From: CAMLIZ01 sp036231905
GTDB taxonomy: Bacteria > Pseudomonadota > Gammaproteobacteria > Burkholderiales > Burkholderiaceae_C
Direction: 5' to 3'
Assembly (NCBI RefSeq): GCF_036231905.1
Contig: NZ_JAZARE010000007.1
Coordinates: 186,001-250,000 of the forward strand
DNA length: 64,000 nt
In this document: in pieces, positions 60,334 through 64,000 of the stretch
Layout: every line of letters begins with the position of its first letter
Position numbering within the stretch: the stretch's first letter is position 1
Program-made: the position numbers and the translations under genes
The notes under the pieces: model-generated
Told to the model about the DNA's origin: nothing
Databases searched by the model: none
Seen by the model: only the letters and a program-made list of their open reading frames with translations

Positions 60334-61941
60334 TTACTTCAGGCTGACGCCGTAGAACTGCACCGAGCCGAACGGGCTCATCTTGTAGCCCTCGACGTTC
60401 TTGCGCATCGGCTGGTAGACCAGCGAGTGGGCGATCGGCACCCACACCGCCTCGCGCTTGGCCACGTCCTGCGCCTTCTCGTACAGCTTGGTGCGCTCGG
60501 CCAGCACGCTGGTCTGCTTGGCCTTGTTGACCAGGTCGTCGTATTCCTTGTCGCACCACTGGGCGTAGTTGGAGCCGCCCACCGCGGCGCAGCTCAGCAA
60601 GGTGGCGAGGAAGTTGTCGGGGTCGCCGTTGTCGCCGGTCCAGCCGAACATGCCGATGTCGCTTTCGCCGGCCTTGGCGCGCTTGAGGTACTCAGCCCAT
60701 TCGTACTTGACGATCTGGGTCTTGATGCCGATCTTGGCCAGGTCGCTTTGCACCAGCTCCGCGGTCTGCGAGCCGTTGGGGTTGTAGGGCCGTTGCACCG
60801 GCAGGGCCCACAGCTTGGTCTCGAAGCCGTTGGGGAAACCGGCCTTGGCCAGCAGTGCCTTGGCCTTCTCGGGGTTGTACTCGTAGTCCTTCACGTTCTT
60901 GTTGTAGGACCACATCGTGGGCGGGATCGGGTTCACCGCCACCTGGCCGGCGCCCTGGTACACCGCGTCGACCAGCGACTTCTTGTTGATCGCCATGTTG
61001 ATGGCGCGCCGCACGTCGGCGTTGTCGAAGGGCTTGTGCTTGACGTTGAGCGAGAGGTAGCCGATGTTCAGGCCGTTCTCGCTCATCAGCTTGATGTTGG
61101 GGTCGGTCTTCAGCGTGGCCACTTCGGCCGGCTTGGGGTAGATCGAGATCTGGCACTCGTTGGCCTTGAGCTTTTGCGCGCGCACCGCGGAATCGGTGGT
61201 GATGGCGAAGATCAGGTTGTCGATCTTGGCCTTGCCGCGCCAGTACTGCTCATTAGCGGCGTAGCGGATCTGCGCGTCCTTCTCGTAGCGCTTGAACACG
61301 AAGGGGCCGGTGCCCACCGGCTTGACGTTCAGGTCGTTGGCGGTGTTGGCCTTGAGCAGCTGGTCGGCGTATTCGGCCGAGTGCACCGAGGCGAAGTCCA
61401 TCGCCAGGTTGGCCAGGAAGGCGGCATCCACCTTCTTCAGGGTGAAGCGCACCGTCTGCGGATCCACCTTCTCGATCTTGGCGATGTTCTCCGGCAGGCC
61501 CATGTCCTGCGCGTACTCGAACGAGGGTGAAGGACTGGTGGCCTTGTTGAAGGCATGGTCCTTGTTGAGCATGCGCTCGAAGGTGAACACCACGTCGTCG
61601 GCGTTGAACTCGCGCGTCGGCTTGAAGTAGTCGGTGGTGTGGAACTTCACGCCCTTGCGCAGGTGGAAGGTGTAGGTGAGGCCATCGGCGCTGATGTCCC
61701 ACTTTTCGGCCAGGCCGGGCACGACCTTGGTGCCGCCGGTCTCGAACTCCACCACGCGGTTGAACACCGGCTGCGAGCTGGCATTGAAGGTGGTGCCGGC
61801 GGTGTAGCGCGCCGGATCGAACCCTTCGGGGCTGCCTTCGGAGCAGTAGATCAGCGTGGTGGCGGCCTGGGCGCCCACGGCCGTGAAGGCGGCGGCGGCC
61901 AAGGCCAGGGCATGGCGCGAGAAAGCGAAACCTGGAGTCAT
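60334..61941 (-). CDS. dppA: DppA-type dipeptide-binding protein
   Basis: A 535-residue periplasmic binding protein of family 5, the closest of the four to classical DppA. Signal peptide about 1-26 (cut near AQA). It has TTLIYCSEGSPEGFDPARYT, VPGLAEKWDISADG, GVKFHTTDYFKPTREFNADD and the C-terminal WVPIAHSLVYQP. Strong ribosome site GGGAAG upstream. It is separated from the dppBCDF end by three paralogous receptor genes and two M13 peptidases, and may be expressed from its own promoter near 62.0 kb. Confidence 0.92.
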   Translation of the reverse strand: MTPGFAFSRHALALAAAAFTAVGAQAATTLIYCSEGSPEGFDPARYTAGTTFNASSQPVFNRVVEFETGGTKVVPGLAEKWDISADGLTYTFHLRKGVKFHTTDYFKPTREFNADDVVFTFERMLNKDHAFNKATSPSPSFEYAQDMGLPENIAKIEKVDPQTVRFTLKKVDAAFLANLAMDFASVHSAEYADQLLKANTANDLNVKPVGTGPFVFKRYEKDAQIRYAANEQYWRGKAKIDNLIFAITTDSAVRAQKLKANECQISIYPKPAEVATLKTDPNIKLMSENGLNIGYLSLNVKHKPFDNADVRRAINMAINKKSLVDAVYQGAGQVAVNPIPPTMWSYNKNVKDYEYNPEKAKALLAKAGFPNGFETKLWALPVQRPYNPNGSQTAELVQSDLAKIGIKTQIVKYEWAEYLKRAKAGESDIGMFGWTGDNGDPDNFLATLLSCAAVGGSNYAQWCDKEYDDLVNKAKQTSVLAERTKLYEKAQDVAKREAVWVPIAHSLVYQPMRKNVEGYKMSPFGSVQFYGVSLK

Positions 61942-62042
61942 GCTTGTACTTCCCTTGTGAGGATGAGAGTCGCGGGAGTCTAGGGCAGCGCCGCCTCCCG
62001 GCAATTGGGGTTAGCAGGAGGTGTAACTGCTTGTCTAGACAG

Positions 62043-62062
62043 CCTAGGGAATCACCCTAGGG
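62043..62062. promoter_or_regulatory. CCTAGGG dyad between divergent dppA and HPP/CBS genes
   Basis: CCTAGGG (62043-62049) and CCCTAGG (62055-62061) are inverted copies with a five-base spacer. It lies 100 bases upstream of dppA and 140 bases upstream of the HPP/CBS gene. A related CCCCTAG dyad sits at 47128. It is a good operator candidate. Confidence 0.5.
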
Positions 62063-62198
62063 TCCATGCTGGCGCGGTGGCGCATCGGCGGACGGGGCCG
62101 GATTCTGGCCGATGGCGGCAACCCGGGCTGGCACTCTGGTGACAACGGTTGGGCCGGCAGGCGCGCCGACAATCGCGGCTTTGTGCTGCGCTGGCTGC

Positions 62199-63416
62199 AT
62201 GGCTGCCCCACCCACTCCCTCCCGGCCCGACACCTCGTCCGTGGCTTCCGGCGAAGCTCCGGAGGCGACCGCCACCACCCCGGCCCGCAGTACGCGCCTG
62301 GCGGCCCTGGCCTGGCTGCGCGAACTCCTGCCCGGCCGCATGGCGGTCAATGCGCGCGAGCGCTGGCGTGTGGCCGTCGGCGCCGCGCTGGGGGTGGCAG
62401 TCACCGCGCTGCTGTGCCGCGCCGGTGCGCCGGTGTCACCCTGGCTGGTGGCCCCGATCGGGGCCAGCGCGGTGCTGGTTTTCGGTGTGCCGGCCAGCCC
62501 GTTCGCCCAGCCCTGGGCGGTGGTGGGCGGCAACACGCTGTCGGCGCTGGTGGGCATCGCCTGCGCGGGGTTGTTCGGCGGTGCGCCCTGGGTGGCGGGC
62601 CTGGCGGTGGGCCTGGCCATCCTCACGATGTTCGGGTTGCGCTGCCTGCATCCACCCGGGGGCGCCTGCGCCCTGCTGGCGGTGATGGGCGGGCTGCACG
62701 ACCCGGCGTTTGCCGCTTTTCCGGTGCTCGCCAACTCGCTGCTGCTGGTGGCCGGTGGCATGGCGTACAACCTGGCAACGGGGCGGCGTTATCCGCATGG
62801 CCAGCAGCGTGCGCCGGCGGCGGCCGCTGCAGCGGGCCACCGCCCGGTGCCCGGCTTCAGCGACGCGGACCTGGATGCGGTGCTGGCACGCTACAACCAG
62901 GTGCTGGACGTGAGCCGCGATGACCTGCAGGCGCTGCTGGAGCAGGCCGAGCTGCAGGCGTATCGCCGCAAGCTGGGCGGCCTGCGCTGCGCCGACGTGA
63001 TGTCGCGCGAGCCGCTGGCGGTGGAATACGGCACGCCGCTGCAGCAGGCGTGGAGCCTGCTGCGCCAGCACCGCATCAAGGCCCTGCCGGTGGTGGACCG
63101 GGCGCGCCGGGTCACCGGCATCGTGACCCTCGCTGACTTCATGCGCGGGGCCGAGCTAGACCTGCACCAGGGCTGGAGCGAGCGCCTGCGTGCCCTGATC
63201 CGGCCCAGCACCACCACGCACTCCGACAAGGCCGAGGTGGTGGGCCAGATCATGACGCGCCAGGTGCGTGTGGCCAGCGCCGACCGGCCGATCGGCGAGC
63301 TGGTGCCGCTGTTCGCGGCCACCGGCCACCACCACATCCCGATCATCGACGCGGAGCAACGACTGGTGGGCATCCTCACCCAGTCGGACCTGGTGGCCGC
63401 GCTGTCGCACGGCTGA
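62199..63416 (+). CDS. HPP-family membrane protein with paired CBS domains
   Basis: A 405-residue protein. The N-terminal ~190 residues hold four to five membrane helices with the HPP motif near 150 (CLHPPGGACALLAV), the signature of HPP-family proteins linked to nitrite or anion uptake. A helical linker leads to two CBS domains at about 265-325 and 350-405, which bind adenine nucleotides and would sense energy or nucleotide state. The chosen ATG is the first after a run of alternative in-frame codons, with a membrane protein beginning. The substrate is not established. Confidence 0.83.
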   Translation: MAAPPTPSRPDTSSVASGEAPEATATTPARSTRLAALAWLRELLPGRMAVNARERWRVAVGAALGVAVTALLCRAGAPVSPWLVAPIGASAVLVFGVPASPFAQPWAVVGGNTLSALVGIACAGLFGGAPWVAGLAVGLAILTMFGLRCLHPPGGACALLAVMGGLHDPAFAAFPVLANSLLLVAGGMAYNLATGRRYPHGQQRAPAAAAAAGHRPVPGFSDADLDAVLARYNQVLDVSRDDLQALLEQAELQAYRRKLGGLRCADVMSREPLAVEYGTPLQQAWSLLRQHRIKALPVVDRARRVTGIVTLADFMRGAELDLHQGWSERLRALIRPSTTTHSDKAEVVGQIMTRQVRVASADRPIGELVPLFAATGHHHIPIIDAEQRLVGILTQSDLVAALSHG

Positions 63417-63459
63417 TGGCGCGTGTGCCGGCCCGTGTCACCGGGCCGGCGTGAGCGGG

Positions 63460-63984
63460 TTAGCGATAGATCTCTTCGCCGTTGGCGCCGCGCCAGGTCT
63501 GCTCGAAGTGGGCGGCGTCTTCGTCTGAACGGGGCTTCACGCCCATCAGGATGCCGCCTTCCTTGATGCCTTGTTCATAGCGCTTGACGCGCTCTTCCGG
63601 GATGCCCAGGCCGACCAGCGCGCCCACCAGCCCGCCGGTGGCCGCACCCGCGCCAGCACCGGCCAGCGCCGCGGCCACCGGGCCGGCGATCACCAGGCCC
63701 AGGCCCGGGATGGCGATGGAGGTGCCCACCGCGGCGATGGCGGCCGCGATGGCACCCACCGTGCCGCCGATGGCACCACCGATGCCCGCGCCTTCGGCTG
63801 CCTTGGTGCCCAGCTCGGTCTGCTGGCCGCCTGCCTCGCTGCTGAAGTGCTGCTTGCGGGTCTCGTCCGACATCACCAGGTTGACATCGTCGCGGTCGTA
63901 GCCGCGCGCGGTCACCGCCTGGTAGGCGCGCTCGGCGCTGTCGCGGTCACGGAACAAGCCGGTGACATAGGGGGAATTGGCCAT
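63460..63984 (-). CDS. Glycine-rich membrane-associated stress-type protein
   Basis: A 174-residue protein. The N-terminal ~40 residues (VTGLFRDRDSAERAYQAVTARGYDRDDVN) resemble the general stress protein 17M-like domain, and the centre (about 68-125) is Gly/Ala-rich and hydrophobic, able to span or insert in a membrane. The C-terminus is basic and helical (GIPEERVKRYEQGIKEGGIL). Start ATG has AGGAG upstream. It is convergent with the HPP/CBS gene and may respond to envelope stress, but this is inferred. Confidence 0.72.
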   Translation of the reverse strand: MANSPYVTGLFRDRDSAERAYQAVTARGYDRDDVNLVMSDETRKQHFSSEAGGQQTELGTKAAEGAGIGGAIGGTVGAIAAAIAAVGTSIAIPGLGLVIAGPVAAALAGAGAGAATGGLVGALVGLGIPEERVKRYEQGIKEGGILMGVKPRSDEDAAHFEQTWRGANGEEIYR

Positions 63985-64000
63985 GTGTGTCTCCTGCAAA

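Overview
The window looks like a chromosomal segment of a GC-rich betaproteobacterium, probably of the order Burkholderiales. Supporting signs are the G+C-rich coding bias, a PEP-CTERM protein, a YgjP-type peptidase, a DUF3455 lipoprotein, four Dpp-type peptide-binding proteins and short palindromic repeats. The genus cannot be fixed from the sequence alone. No rRNA, tRNA or CRISPR array was seen.

Positions 1-8.9 kb are accessory DNA, visibly less G+C-rich than the rest. They hold the right-hand part of a Tn7-like transposition operon: tnsB (entering from the left edge), tnsC, and two tniQ genes, joined by overlapping start and stop codons. Cargo follows: a two-gene unit (a DUF4365 nuclease-like protein plus an unrecognised protein), a tiny membrane ORF, about 750 bases of hairpin-rich non-coding DNA, and a DUF4393 (Abi-alpha type) gene. 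A good integron attC-like site directly follows the DUF4393 gene. No cas genes are visible.

From 8.9 to 30 kb are ordinary chromosomal genes. They include a secreted collagen-like repeat protein, a GDSL-type esterase, an HxlR/SMR/azoreductase/redoxin group, and a glycan-related locus (beta-helix lipoprotein, TPR regulator, GH16 lipoprotein, hydrolase-LuxR fusion). After these come a diiron protein, a fatty acid hydroxylase, an AraC regulator, several small genes, a diguanylate cyclase, a sensor kinase and a PEP-CTERM protein.

From 30.4 to 39 kb is an uncharacterised cluster on the minus strand. It encodes a coiled-coil protein, a small Cys-rich protein, a DUF1360 membrane protein, a 748-residue protein and a clostripain-like (caspase-clan) protease with a repeat in its linker loop. 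A TPR/winged-helix regulator diverges from it.

From 39 to 64 kb are a DUF3455 lipoprotein, an ABC permease-M1 peptidase fusion with its ATPase, and a tyrosinase-von Willebrand A fusion. A large peptide-uptake locus follows (dppBCDF, four binding proteins, two M13 metallopeptidases), then an HPP/CBS membrane protein and a glycine-rich stress-type protein. The last locus suggests a peptide-scavenging lifestyle: exported M13 peptidases would trim peptides that the binding proteins deliver to the Dpp permease.
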